A stretch of DNA of 64,000 nt, taken from the NCBI GenBank assembly GCA_014302835.1, contig CP060294.1, positions 868,001 through 932,000 of the forward strand. Reading direction: 5' to 3'. The position numbers and the translations under genes were made by a program. This DNA comes from Pedobacter sp. PAMC26386 (lineage in GTDB: Bacteria > Bacteroidota > Bacteroidia > Sphingobacteriales > Sphingobacteriaceae). Shown here in pieces: positions 44,416 to 53,020 of this stretch (within the stretch, counting starts at the first letter, position 1; every line of letters begins with the position of its first letter). The notes beneath the pieces were generated by a model. It saw nothing but the letters and a program-made list of their open reading frames with translations. It did no database searches and was not told the origin of the DNA.

Positions 44416-45083
44416 CCGATATCTTATTTGTTGAAGATGAAATAGATTTGGCTCAAATCGTATCGGACTGTCTTGAATTTAAAGGGTATACGGTAAATCA
44501 TTATGGAAATGGGATGGATGCATTTCATCATTTTAAGAAATCCAGACCAGATATTGTGGTTTTAGATGTTATGGTTCCTGAGTTAGATGGTTTTGACCTG
44601 GCGAGAAAAATCAGGGAAATTGATGAGCAAATCCCCATTATATTTGTGACTGCGCGAGTTCAAACTGCTGATGTGCTAAAAGGATTTGGTATTGGGGCAA
44701 ATGACTATATGAAAAAGCCTTATAGTATTGAAGAACTGATTGTCAGGATGGAAGCTCAGTTAAAGCGTTTGGAGAAAGTTATCTCTACTAAGTATACGAT
44801 TGGTAATTATAGTTTCGATGCCATTTATAATATGCTGTCTATTGATGGCAAAGAAAAAAAGATTTCATACCGGGAATCAGAGTTGCTCAGAATGTTGGTT
44901 GAACACCAGAATCAGATTGTGAAAAGATCAGCTATCCTCTGTGAATTATGGGAATATGAAAGCTTCTTTACAGGAAGAAGCCTGGATGTTTTTGTATCCA
45001 GGCTTCGGTCTTATCTCCGATCAGATCTCAGAATTGAAATAGTAAATATCAGAGGGGTAGGGTATATGCTGATTATTCATTAA
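44412..45083 (+). CDS. OmpR/PhoB-family response regulator
   Basis: The 223-residue protein has a receiver domain with phospho-acceptor Asp52 in V-V-L-D-V-M-V-P, acidic residues E9 and D11-like at the start, T and K in F-V-T-A-R and M-K-K-P-Y, and a winged helix from about residue 128 with Y-R-E-S-E-L-L-R-M-L and R-S-L-D-V-F-V-S-R-L-R-S-Y-L ... N-I-R-G-V-G-Y. It works with the kinase directly upstream. Its gene ends 11 bases into the convergent nitrilase gene. Confidence 0.93.
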   Translation: MTDILFVEDEIDLAQIVSDCLEFKGYTVNHYGNGMDAFHHFKKSRPDIVVLDVMVPELDGFDLARKIREIDEQIPIIFVTARVQTADVLKGFGIGANDYMKKPYSIEELIVRMEAQLKRLEKVISTKYTIGNYSFDAIYNMLSIDGKEKKISYRESELLRMLVEHQNQIVKRSAILCELWEYESFFTGRSLDVFVSRLRSYLRSDLRIEIVNIRGVGYMLIIH

Positions 45084-46020
45084 GCCAGACTACTTTTTGT
45101 GTTGATTGATGCGGTTTACTAAGAATAGAACTGTAAAGTTCCGGTCTTCTGGCCTGAATATAACGGTGACCTCCTGCCTGTGTTAACTTTTCGGGTGTCA
45201 GGGTGGCTATCACATAATCATCACCCAAGGTCTTGCATTCGCTCAGTACATCTCCAAAAGGATCAATAATCATCGCACATCCATTTTTTAGCTGATCATC
45301 GTCCATCCCGATAGGATTTGAGAAGATCGTGTAAATTGCATTGTCGTAGGCTCTTGCGGGCAACCATTTCATTAACCAGTCGCGGCCCTTCATGCCTTCA
45401 AATTCTAAACGCAGCGAGGTAGGATCAATTTCCCTGTTTTTCCAGAGTTCAGGGTTTACAAAACCTGCTCCTGGCCTGGTTGAGGGGGTGCACATGGTTA
45501 CATGTGGCATAAAAACAACATCTGCACCCAGCAATTTTGTGGCTCTCACATTTTCAATGATATTGTTGTCGTAACAGATCAGAATACCACATTTCCATCC
45601 ATAAAGTTCAAAAATGCAGTATTCATTTCCAGGAGTCAGGAAAGGGTTTATAAAAGGGTGTAATTTTCTGAATTTAGCGACAAGGCCATTTTTATCTACG
45701 CATACATAGGCTTTAAATAAGTTGTCTTCAGCATCTTTTTCAAAAAGACCTGCTAGAATTGTAATGTTATATTTAGCGGCTATGGCTGTCAGACTTAAAA
45801 TACTTTCTCCTTCCGGGATAAGTTCTGCCAGTTGAAGCATTTGTTCTCTGGAGAGATTTCTGGCAAAGGTATAACCTGTTATAGAACATTCATGAAAGGC
45901 AATTACCTGTGCTCCATCTGCGGCGGCTTTGCCGGCAAGATCTTTTATAACAGCAAGATTGTAATTCTTATCTCCGCTTTTGTGCTCGAATTGTGCTGTA
46001 GCTATTTTAAGTTTTTCCAT
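45073..46020 (-). CDS. Nitrilase-superfamily carbon-nitrogen hydrolase
   Basis: The 315-residue cytoplasmic enzyme has the complete Glu-Lys-Cys triad: Glu44 in F-H-E-C-S, Lys119 in F-R-K-L-H-P-F and Cys149 in I-L-I-C-Y-D. The superfamily hydrolyses amides or nitriles; the N-terminus K-I-A-T-A-Q-F-E-H and the sequence around Cys suit an aliphatic amidase or carbamoyl-type hydrolase, but the substrate cannot be told. The start at 46020 is chosen because a clear -7 box follows at 46039-46046; a start at 46041 would overlap it. It is transcribed on its own. Confidence 0.88.
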   Translation of the reverse strand: MEKLKIATAQFEHKSGDKNYNLAVIKDLAGKAAADGAQVIAFHECSITGYTFARNLSREQMLQLAELIPEGESILSLTAIAAKYNITILAGLFEKDAEDNLFKAYVCVDKNGLVAKFRKLHPFINPFLTPGNEYCIFELYGWKCGILICYDNNIIENVRATKLLGADVVFMPHVTMCTPSTRPGAGFVNPELWKNREIDPTSLRLEFEGMKGRDWLMKWLPARAYDNAIYTIFSNPIGMDDDQLKNGCAMIIDPFGDVLSECKTLGDDYVIATLTPEKLTQAGGHRYIQARRPELYSSILSKPHQSTQKVVWLNE

Positions 46021-46038
46021 CTTTATCATTTGTTTTAA

Positions 46039-46046
46039 CAAAGATA
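46039..46046 (-). promoter_or_regulatory. -7 box (TAtcTTTG on the minus strand) of the nitrilase gene
   Basis: CAAAGATA on the plus strand is an exact minus-strand TAnnTTTG, 18 bases before the start at 46020. A TTTG lies on the minus strand at 46073-46076, with a slightly long 26-base spacing. Confidence 0.6.
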
Positions 46047-46095
46047 GTAGGGCAGGATTTTTAAAAAATGTACAAATCCGACAAACCCGGATTGA

Positions 46096-46905
46096 TTAGC
46101 ACTCCAGAAAATTGATAGCAAGCGGATCTGTAATACTGGTATATTGACGAGGGGTGAGCCCGGTATATTTTTTGAACTCGCGGATCAGGTGGGGTTGATC
46201 GTAATAGCCAGCTTCATATCCAAAGCTGGCAAGGTTATCCTGGACAGACCGGTCTCTGAGGTGTTTCAGAAACACATGGAGTTTGATAATATTACTAAAT
46301 CTTTTAGGGCTGATTCCTATAAATTCTATAAAAGTCCGCTCTAATTTTCTTTCATTGTGGCCAGTCAATACAGCAAGATTGCTGACAGGAAGGAGTCCTT
46401 TATTTTGTGCGATGAAGTTGACAGCGGCAGTGATTAGTGAAGGAACCGCTTGATTTTTCGCGGCGATTATCTCTCTGAAAAAGTCTTCGGCTAATGAGAT
46501 CATATGCTGGATAGTACTGCTCTCAAACATTTTCTCATAGAGTTCGGCTGCTTTTGAGCCTAACAATTCATCAGTTTTTATGCTTTTGTTTTTGAGCTCA
46601 TCTGAGGGAATAGCTAAGAGATTGCTTAATCCATGAGGATGAAAAACAACAATCATCAATGCGGTCTGTCCAATGCAATACAAGTCCTTAAAAGAGTTGA
46701 GCTGTCCGTATATAAAAGAATCTGGCAGGTAGCAAGGCGTACCCAACGCTGTAAATCCGGAGATCAGCCGGTCCTTAAAAGAGAATACCATTCCTGTATT
46801 GCCATCAGAAAATAAACGCAGTTTCTTTACCTCCTGATTGGTGGTGGTTAAAAAGAGATAGTGCTTAATATATGCTGAAAGATCTTTGGATGGTGAGACT
46901 TGCAT
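46096..46905 (-). CDS. AraC-family transcriptional regulator
   Basis: The 269-residue protein has an N-terminal sensor region of the DUF6597 kind (L-S-A-Y-I-K-H-Y-L-F-L ... L-F-S-D-G-N-T-G-M-V-F-S-F, V-V-F-H-P-H-G-L-S-N-L-L) and a C-terminal AraC domain from about residue 165 (L-P-V-S-N-L-A-V-L-T-G-H-N-E-R-K-L-E-R-T-F, A-S-F-G-Y-E-A-G-Y-Y-D-Q-P-H-L-I-R-E-F-K-K-Y-T-G-L-T-P-R-Q-Y). It starts 2 bases after the acetyltransferase stop, so it belongs to the esterase-acetyltransferase operon, which it may control. The signal is unknown. Confidence 0.9.
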   Translation of the reverse strand: MQVSPSKDLSAYIKHYLFLTTTNQEVKKLRLFSDGNTGMVFSFKDRLISGFTALGTPCYLPDSFIYGQLNSFKDLYCIGQTALMIVVFHPHGLSNLLAIPSDELKNKSIKTDELLGSKAAELYEKMFESSTIQHMISLAEDFFREIIAAKNQAVPSLITAAVNFIAQNKGLLPVSNLAVLTGHNERKLERTFIEFIGISPKRFSNIIKLHVFLKHLRDRSVQDNLASFGYEAGYYDQPHLIREFKKYTGLTPRQYTSITDPLAINFLEC

Positions 46906-46907
46906 AT

Positions 46908-47414
46908 TTAGGGTTGAATATGAAATGCTATGGTATAGAGTAAAAGATCCTTTTCTGTAGCCTCCAGATCTCTTTCATAAGTTAAACCTAGTTTCTCCAG
47001 TAATTGTTTGGATTTTATATTATCCCTGAGTACCGTGGCTTGAATATGCGTGTGAGCAGGGTCCTTTTTTAATTGATCGAGCACTATTTTAGCTGCTTCG
47101 AATGCATACCCCAGACCTGCATAGTCAGGATGAAAAGCAAAACCAATATCATGATGATCCAGATAATCCCGTTTCATCAATGTGATAACCCCAACTGGGA
47201 TCTGCTGTTCACGTATTTTTACGAGAAAGTAGTTTGTACCCGGACCTTCTTTTATTTTTAAGATATAATTGGTCGCATCTTCTATTGTTTTAACATTCCT
47301 GTCCCCAATAAATTTGAGCCACCCTGGCGTATTCACTAACTCAAAGATGAAAGGAGCATCCTTTACAGTTACTGCTTCTAATAAAAGTCTGTTGGTAGTC
47401 ATATGGTCTTGCAT
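46908..47414 (-). CDS. GNAT-family N-acetyltransferase
   Basis: The 168-residue protein has T-T-N-R-L-L-L-E-A-V-T-V-K-D-A-P-F-I-F-E-L at the start, V-G-V-I-T-L-M-K-R in the centre, D-I-G-F-A-F-H-P-D-Y-A-G-L-G-Y-A-F-E-A-A as the acetyl-CoA loop and S-K-Q-L-L-E-K-L-G-L-T-Y near the end, as in RimJ/RimL-type enzymes. An ATG at 47402 fits the family start equally well. It lies 6 bases after the esterase stop. The acetylated substrate is unknown. Confidence 0.85.
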   Translation of the reverse strand: MQDHMTTNRLLLEAVTVKDAPFIFELVNTPGWLKFIGDRNVKTIEDATNYILKIKEGPGTNYFLVKIREQQIPVGVITLMKRDYLDHHDIGFAFHPDYAGLGYAFEAAKIVLDQLKKDPAHTHIQATVLRDNIKSKQLLEKLGLTYERDLEATEKDLLLYTIAFHIQP

Positions 47415-47420
47415 CGTCGT

Positions 47421-48254
47421 TTATTTTTTAGCGTTTAATACCTCAAAAGCTTTGTAGGCACTATTATGAAGAATGGTCAAATGACTTTCTGCGGGCATAG
47501 GGTTGAAGGTTACATGAAGATTTTTATCTGCTGATTCTTTCAGAACTGAAGCTAGCTTGCTGGCATCAGCTTCCATAATTTCACCTTCTGTGCCTACAGA
47601 AACATATACATTGATATTACTATCTGCAAGGGATTTTAAGAGTTGCGGTGCCTGCGCGAGAAGAGACTGATTATTCCACCATAAACTTGGGCTTACAATA
47701 ATATAGTTGTTGAAAAGAGTCGGCTTTTTCAGTAGTGTTTCTGTTGCAAACAAGCCTCCTAATGACTGACCAATGATTGTTTTTGTTGCATTGGTGCGAT
47801 ATTTTTGCTGGATATATGGTTGTAAGTCCTTTTCGATAAAGGCCATGAATCTTTCTGATTTTCCTGCAGTTGGAAAATCTTTAATATCTTCTAGAATGGT
47901 CGTAGGGAAAGTGAAATCCCGTTTTCTATCAATATTTGCGATGCCTACAACAATAGACTTAGGCATTGCTTGTATCATGGTGCAGAACTGAACTAGTCCT
48001 GCTATATGAATAAAATCTTCATTTGCTGACCCATCTAAAAGATAAATAACCGGATATGTGGCTTTAAGATCCTGGTCATAACCTTCAGGCAGATAGATAT
48101 TAAGAATTCGTTTTTCTGCTAATTGGGAAGATTGAATTTCAGTGGTTATACCGAGTTCAAATGGTTTTGCAACTGTAGGTTTACCCTGAATCTGGCTTCT
48201 TGAAACGTTAACAAACAGAATAAATAAGACTAAAAATAGAGATAAATGCTTCAT
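47421..48254 (-). CDS. Exported alpha/beta-hydrolase esterase (esterase-D/Fes-like)
   Basis: The 277-residue protein has a signal peptide (likely cut near V-S-R-S|Q, about residue 20) and the putative-esterase fold: R-I-L-N-I-Y-L-P-E-G-Y-D-Q, Y-P-V-I-Y-L-L-D-G-S, V-G-I-A-N-I-D-R-K-R-D-F-T-F-P and the nucleophile elbow G-Q-S-L-G-G-L-F-A with Ser near residue 155; the final His is in E-S-H-L-T-I-L. Relatives hydrolyse ferric-siderophore esters, feruloyl or acetyl esters. No siderophore gene is nearby, so the substrate stays open. It is the first gene of a three-gene unit with an acetyltransferase and an AraC regulator. Confidence 0.86.
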   Translation of the reverse strand: MKHLSLFLVLFILFVNVSRSQIQGKPTVAKPFELGITTEIQSSQLAEKRILNIYLPEGYDQDLKATYPVIYLLDGSANEDFIHIAGLVQFCTMIQAMPKSIVVGIANIDRKRDFTFPTTILEDIKDFPTAGKSERFMAFIEKDLQPYIQQKYRTNATKTIIGQSLGGLFATETLLKKPTLFNNYIIVSPSLWWNNQSLLAQAPQLLKSLADSNINVYVSVGTEGEIMEADASKLASVLKESADKNLHVTFNPMPAESHLTILHNSAYKAFEVLNAKK

Positions 48255-48302
48255 TGGATAAAGCTACTATTTTTAATTATTATTTAAAAAAAACGAGATA
48301 AG

Positions 48303-48343
48303 ATAGCCAGGAATGAGCTCATACGAATCTCATTTCTGGCTAT
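48303..48343 (-). terminator. Intrinsic terminator of the mscS gene
   Basis: A 15-base-pair stem (ATAGCCAGGAATGAG with CTCATTTCTGGCTAT, one G-T pair) is followed on the minus strand by a run of eight T's after a short spacer. Confidence 0.75.
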
Positions 48344-48355
48344 TATTAATCTTGC

Positions 48356-49192
48356 TTAGCCTGGTAAATTGGTGTTGGCTGGTATAATATGTATCTCACG
48401 TTGTGGATATGGAATACCAATGTGATTTTGATCAAGTGCTTCTTTAATCAATTGAAAATTACGGTGATAAGTTGGCCAGAAGTCTGCATTAGCTGACCAT
48501 GATCTGATCGTTAAATTTACTGCGTTATCACCTAGGGAAGCTACAAGAACTACAGGAGCAGGTTCTTTAAGAACTACCGGATCATTAGCTAGTGTACTTA
48601 GAATGACTTTTCTGGCAGTGTCTATATTCGCCTGGTAAGAGATTCCAATACTGTATTCCTGCATGCGGTTTTCATTGTCTGAAACGTTATTGATTACTGC
48701 ATTTGCCAAAGGACCATTTGGTGCGTATAAGGTTGTTCCATTTCTTGCTTTTAATGTGGTATAGAGGATGTCAATCTTAAGTACTGTACCTTCTACGTTA
48801 TTTGTTGATGAAATAAAGTGACCTACTCTGAAAGGTTTGAATAGTAGAATCAATACTCCACCTGCAAAATTGGAAAGACTCCCCTGAAGAGCTAGACCAA
48901 CGGCCAGACCGGCAGCACCTAAAATTGCAACAAAAGAGGTGGTTTCTATTCCCAATGTAGAAGCAACTGTAACCAGTAAAAGAATATAAAGTATAACTTT
49001 TAGAATACTGATTAAAAAATTGGAAAGAGAAATGTCAATTTTGCCTTTGTGAAGGTGGTTATTTAAAAAGCGGACTAGAAATTTGATTAACCAGAAACCA
49101 ATTAATAAGGTAGCTAATGCGAGTAAAAGAGTTGGGACTTTGCTGATAAATGTGTCCATTAAGCGTGACAGATTGAGTTCTAATTTATTCAT
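48356..49192 (-). CDS. Small-conductance mechanosensitive channel, MscS family
   Basis: The 278-residue protein has three membrane segments (about residues 15-35, 55-85 and 86-110); the third, pore-lining one reads A-I-L-G-A-A-G-L-A-V-G-L-A-L-Q-G-S-L-S-N-F-A-G-G, the MscS signature. The beta domain follows with F-R-V-G-H-F-I-S and G-T-V-L-K-I-D-I-L-Y-T-T-L, and the C-terminal domain ends P-Y-P-Q-R-E-I-H-I. Size matches E. coli MscS. It protects cells against osmotic downshock. It stands alone on the minus strand. Confidence 0.95.
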   Translation of the reverse strand: MNKLELNLSRLMDTFISKVPTLLLALATLLIGFWLIKFLVRFLNNHLHKGKIDISLSNFLISILKVILYILLLVTVASTLGIETTSFVAILGAAGLAVGLALQGSLSNFAGGVLILLFKPFRVGHFISSTNNVEGTVLKIDILYTTLKARNGTTLYAPNGPLANAVINNVSDNENRMQEYSIGISYQANIDTARKVILSTLANDPVVLKEPAPVVLVASLGDNAVNLTIRSWSANADFWPTYHRNFQLIKEALDQNHIGIPYPQREIHIIPANTNLPG

Positions 49193-49406
49193 AAGATCAT
49201 GTTTTTTAGCCTTGAGGCCATTTGTGTCTATTGTGCTGGATTTAGCATTTATAATGCCATTATTTCATTTTTTATGGAAAAAAGCCATGTGTTTTGATGA
49301 AAAAGAGAAATGTTTTGATAAAAAGAGAGAGAGAGCGAAACCTTTGCACTGCAGTTTTTGTTTCCTCTGAAGAATATGAAAAACAATTATTATTTAAATC
49401 TTACCT

Positions 49407-50351
49407 ATGAAAGCAGTTGTAGTAAAAGCATTTAAGGATGCTCCGGAATTAATAGAAAGTTTAAAACCTGAAATCAAGCCAGGACATATACTGATTAAGC
49501 TAAAAGCAGCAGGTCTTAATCCTACGGATTGGCGTATAGCGGATGGAATGCTTGATGGGAAGATGGCGCATGTATTTCCATTGATACTTGGTGTTGATGG
49601 CGCAGGGGTAGTGGAAGAAGTTGGAGCAGATGTTAGCCGCTTTAAAGTGGGCGATAAAGTGTATGGGCAAATGTTGCATGCTCCGGTTGGAGAAGGTACA
49701 TACGCGGAGTATATTGTTGTACCGGAAAAGGTTATTTTAACAAAAATGCCTCCCGGATTATCTTTTGAGCAGGCTGCTGCATTTCCGGTAGCCGGTATGA
49801 CCGCTTTTCAACTGATAAAAGACCTTGGTTTGGGAAGAGATCAAACTGTGCTGATTGTAGGAGCAACAGGTGGAGTTGGCACATTTGCTACTGTTTTTGC
49901 GCACTTGAATGGACTGGAGGTTTTAGCAACGGCAAGGGGTGAGGACGCAGAAAATAGTATTAAAAAAGCAGGAGCGTCAACAACATTTGATTATTCAAAA
50001 GGAGACCTTGCGCAGCAGGTTAAGGACGCTTACCCTGAAGGGGTAGATGCTTTGATAGACCTGGCAAGTAATCCTGAAGCATTTGAGAAAATGATTACTG
50101 TAGTGAAACCCGGAGGTATTGCTTTTACAACAATATTTTCTGCTGATGCAGAAAAGTTGAAAGCAAAAAATATCCGCGGTGGTAATTTTGAAGTTAAAGG
50201 CAGCATCGCTTTGCTGGAAGGCGTAAGTGAAATGATTGAGGCTGGAGATATTGAAATTCCGATTCAAAAGATCTCTTTAGCAGAAGCTCCACAGGCCATT
50301 GCAAAAAGTAAAACAGGGAAGGCTCTGGGTAAAACTGTGATTATTATTTAA
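49407..50351 (+). CDS. MDR-superfamily NADP-dependent oxidoreductase (quinone-reductase type)
   Basis: The 314-residue protein has the GroES-like N-terminal part (L-K-A-A-G-L-N-P-T-D-W-R-I, G-V-D-G-A-G-V-V-E-E-V-G, V-G-D-K-V-Y-G) and a Rossmann domain with the NADPH loop V-G-A-T-G-G-V-G-T-F-A near residue 152-162. The catalytic zinc ligands of alcohol dehydrogenases are absent (Asn-Pro-Thr-Asp where Cys would be), which places it with zinc-free quinone oxidoreductases. It reduces quinones or enones; the substrate is unknown. The gene is monocistronic. Confidence 0.88.
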   Translation: MKAVVVKAFKDAPELIESLKPEIKPGHILIKLKAAGLNPTDWRIADGMLDGKMAHVFPLILGVDGAGVVEEVGADVSRFKVGDKVYGQMLHAPVGEGTYAEYIVVPEKVILTKMPPGLSFEQAAAFPVAGMTAFQLIKDLGLGRDQTVLIVGATGGVGTFATVFAHLNGLEVLATARGEDAENSIKKAGASTTFDYSKGDLAQQVKDAYPEGVDALIDLASNPEAFEKMITVVKPGGIAFTTIFSADAEKLKAKNIRGGNFEVKGSIALLEGVSEMIEAGDIEIPIQKISLAEAPQAIAKSKTGKALGKTVIII

Positions 50352-50386
50352 AATTATCATTTCATCCATTCTGGATATTTTAACTG

Positions 50387-50422
50387 AACCGCGGTTGTTT
50401 TTTGTCAGAAATAACCGCGGTT
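50387..50422. terminator. Hairpin from two AACCGCGGTT copies between convergent genes
   Basis: AACCGCGGTT, itself a palindrome, occurs at 50387-50396 and 50413-50422 and can pair as one stem around a T-rich loop. The right copy runs into the stop codon of the minus-strand transporter gene. No long T-run follows, so terminator function is likely but not certain. Confidence 0.6.
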
Positions 50423-51615
50423 TATTGTTGTGTAAATTCATTTTCGCTTTTTGCGATAACTAAAGTGCAAGCTGCATTTCCAATCGTATTGGTAATTGAG
50501 CGCGCTTCATTTAGAAATCTTTCAACTGCTACAATGAAAAGTAACCCTTCAGAAGGAATCTCAGGTAAAATATAAATAGCGGAACTTAAGGCAATAAATC
50601 CTGCACCAGGTACACCAGATGCTCCTTTTGAAACCAGCATCAAAATCATTACAATTTTCAAATAGGTATACATATCTACTTGTATATCATAAAGCTGGAT
50701 TAGAAACATGGTGCACAGGCCAAGATAAATAGAAGTGCCTATTAGATTAAAAGAATAGCCTATAGACAGCACAAATCCTGTTACGGGTTTACTGCATCCG
50801 TAATTTTCCAAACGTGCAATGAGTAATGGAATAACTGTCCGGGAAGATGATGTACCAAAAACTATCAGTATTTCTTCTTTGATTAACACGAGTAATTGCC
50901 AGATGCTGAATTTATAATAGCGTAAAAGCGAACCCAGAAATGCAAACACAAAAATGATAACCAGCAGATACATTACCGCAACCAGTTTACTCATCGGTAA
51001 AATAGAATGTAAACCAAAACTAGCAATGGTATAAGCCATACCACTGAATACAGCTAATGGAGTAAGACTGAAAAATAGAGTGATGGCACGAAATATCAGG
51101 TCTCTTATCTTTTCAAGTTTCACAATATATTTGTCTTTCTGAGGAAGAAAATGGAGCATCAGCCCGATGATTACTGCTGATGTTAGAATCCACAACACAT
51201 TCTGCATAGGAAGAAAAATATTCCAGCCTGTAGTGGTTTCATGATAGGGTAATTGGAAATGTGTTTTCATGATTTCCTGGAGATTCCCTTTATTAATTGT
51301 TCCTGGTTTGAGTAGTGCAGCCATCGCTAAACCAAAAACAATAGCGATGGTGGTGATTACTTCGAATAGTAGGATTGATTTCAATGCAATACGTCCGAGT
51401 TTTCTTAAACTGGTAATCGCCGCTATACCAGAGGTAATGGAAAGGAAAATGACGGGAGCAACAAACCATTCCGTTACACTGATGAAATAAGTTCCTATAA
51501 AACGCTGTTTGATTGCAAAAGCTGGGAAAAATATCCCCGTAGCTATTCCTGCAATTAAGGCGACAAGTACCTGGAAAGCCAGGTTGGAAAATATCTTCCT
51601 TAATCTATTGGGCAT
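50422..51615 (-). CDS. Dicarboxylate/amino-acid:cation symporter (DAACS/SLC1 family)
   Basis: The 397-residue protein has about eight membrane segments plus the hairpin loops of the family. Visible are G-I-A-T-G-I-F-F-P near the start, the serine-rich loop F-G-T-S-S-S-R-T-V-I-P-L-L (about residue 255), L-S-I-G-Y-S-F-N-L-I-G-T-S-I-Y and S-K-G-A-S-G-V-P-G-A-G-F-I-A-L (HP2), then V-E-R-F-L-N-E-A-R-S-I-T-N-T-I-G-N with the substrate-binding D/E-type positions. In the sodium-binding motif F-N-L-I-G-T replaces the usual N-M-D-G-T, so the Asp is missing. It probably carries a C4-dicarboxylate or amino acid. It follows the citMHS gene on the same strand. Confidence 0.88.
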   Translation of the reverse strand: MPNRLRKIFSNLAFQVLVALIAGIATGIFFPAFAIKQRFIGTYFISVTEWFVAPVIFLSITSGIAAITSLRKLGRIALKSILLFEVITTIAIVFGLAMAALLKPGTINKGNLQEIMKTHFQLPYHETTTGWNIFLPMQNVLWILTSAVIIGLMLHFLPQKDKYIVKLEKIRDLIFRAITLFFSLTPLAVFSGMAYTIASFGLHSILPMSKLVAVMYLLVIIFVFAFLGSLLRYYKFSIWQLLVLIKEEILIVFGTSSSRTVIPLLIARLENYGCSKPVTGFVLSIGYSFNLIGTSIYLGLCTMFLIQLYDIQVDMYTYLKIVMILMLVSKGASGVPGAGFIALSSAIYILPEIPSEGLLFIVAVERFLNEARSITNTIGNAACTLVIAKSENEFTQQ

Positions 51616-51682
51616 GTAAATCAGAATCAGTCAGTCTTTTGTTATATATCTATGGAGTTCAAATCTAATGAAATTATCAGGT

Positions 51683-52999
51683 TTATAAAGAGATCACCCC
51701 AAATAGAAATGCTCCTGCCAGCATGACTAAACAGGTAATACTAGCCCACTTCAAGGTAAAATGCAAATGGTCTGCAAAACTTACTCCGGCAAGGCCGACT
51801 AACAAATAGGTAGAGGGAACTAGCGGACTCAGTAAATGTACAGGTCCTCCAAAGAGTGCTGCTCTTCCTACCTCCGCAATAGGTACATTTAAATGTTGTG
51901 CAGTTTGTCCAATCAGTGGGAGTATGCCGAAATAATAAGCATCATTACTCATAAAGAAAGTAAGAGGAGGGGTTGCCAGACCAGTAATTAAGGGTAAATG
52001 ACTGCCCCATTGTGGTGGAATAGCACTAATCATTGTCATTGCCATCGCATCCATCATCTTGGTTCCGGATAAAATTCCTGTAAAAATCCCTGCTGCGAAA
52101 ATCATGGCTGATACGGATAAGGCATTATCTGCGTGTTTACGTATTCTGTCGTGCTGCTCTTCCAGACGTGGGTAATTAATAATGATAGCAATGGCGAAAG
52201 CGATCATAAACATGACTGTCAGAGGCAACACGTTCAGAACCATAGATATCAGCAGGGCTGCGGTAAGTAGAAAATTAAAAATTAATAATTTAGGACGTTT
52301 TAAACTTTGGTCACCTGATTCCCCAAACCTTAAATGGTTATCATTTTCTGTGGCAAATTCTGCGGAATTGATATCAATACCAGCAAGCTGCATTCTTTTT
52401 CGTTCTTGCATTCCGAAAATTCTGGCCATAAATAGAACCCAGATAGCCCCCAGAACAAGGGAAGGTAGAACAGGAATAAAAAGCTCGACGGAACTGAGGT
52501 GTAAAGAAGTCATGGCCCTTGCGGTTGGTCCGCCCCAGGGTAATACATTCATGACACCACCCGCGCACATAATAATTGCGGTGAGTTTGAGTGGGTTAAT
52601 ACCCAGTCTTTTATAAAGCGGAAGCATGGCCGAAACGACGATCAGATAGGTTGTTGCGCCGTCACCATCCAATGATACCATCAGAGTCAGTATAGCTGTG
52701 CCGATGGTTACTTTCAAAGGATCGCCTTTGACAAATTTAAGAATCTTTGAAACGAGCGGGTCAAAAAGACCAACATCGATCATGATACTGAAATACATAA
52801 TACCGAAAATCAGCATGACACCTGTAGGTGCTATTTTTTTGATTCCGTCCATCATCATTTCGCCGAGCTGATTTCCAAAACCGCCAATTAAACCGAAAAT
52901 AATAGGGACAATAATTAATGCTGTCAATGCATACATTTTCTTGCGCATGATCAAAAGCATAAAGGTAATGATCATCAAAAATCCTAAAAAAGCTAACAT
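51683..52999 (-). CDS. CitMHS-family citrate:cation symporter
   Basis: The 438-residue protein has about eleven membrane segments. It begins F-L-M-I-I-T-F-M-L-L-I-M-R-K-K-M-Y-A-L and contains M-V-S-L-D-G-D-G-A-T-T-Y-L-I, M-C-A-G-G-V-M-N-V-L-P-W-G-G-P-T-A-R-A, and F-F-M-S-N-D-A-Y-Y-F-G-I-L-P, all characteristic of CitM/CitH, which import metal-citrate complexes with a proton. It is 21 bases after the DUF2490 gene. A LytS/LytTR two-component pair lies divergent from this operon, the arrangement expected for inducible citrate uptake. Confidence 0.92.
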   Translation of the reverse strand: MLAFLGFLMIITFMLLIMRKKMYALTALIIVPIIFGLIGGFGNQLGEMMMDGIKKIAPTGVMLIFGIMYFSIMIDVGLFDPLVSKILKFVKGDPLKVTIGTAILTLMVSLDGDGATTYLIVVSAMLPLYKRLGINPLKLTAIIMCAGGVMNVLPWGGPTARAMTSLHLSSVELFIPVLPSLVLGAIWVLFMARIFGMQERKRMQLAGIDINSAEFATENDNHLRFGESGDQSLKRPKLLIFNFLLTAALLISMVLNVLPLTVMFMIAFAIAIIINYPRLEEQHDRIRKHADNALSVSAMIFAAGIFTGILSGTKMMDAMAMTMISAIPPQWGSHLPLITGLATPPLTFFMSNDAYYFGILPLIGQTAQHLNVPIAEVGRAALFGGPVHLLSPLVPSTYLLVGLAGVSFADHLHFTLKWASITCLVMLAGAFLFGVISL

Positions 53000-53020
53000 A
53001 TAATGTGTGTGTTTTGGTTC

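Noticed and set aside
49083..49370. 95-codon plus-strand ORF before the MDR oxidoreductase gene
   Set aside because: Its first third is antisense to mscS and its composition is unlike a protein; no family resemblance.
50387..50422. AACCGCGGTT pair as a recombination or attachment site
   Set aside because: It lies between convergent genes and folds into a hairpin, which a terminator explains more simply; no integrase or mobile gene is near.
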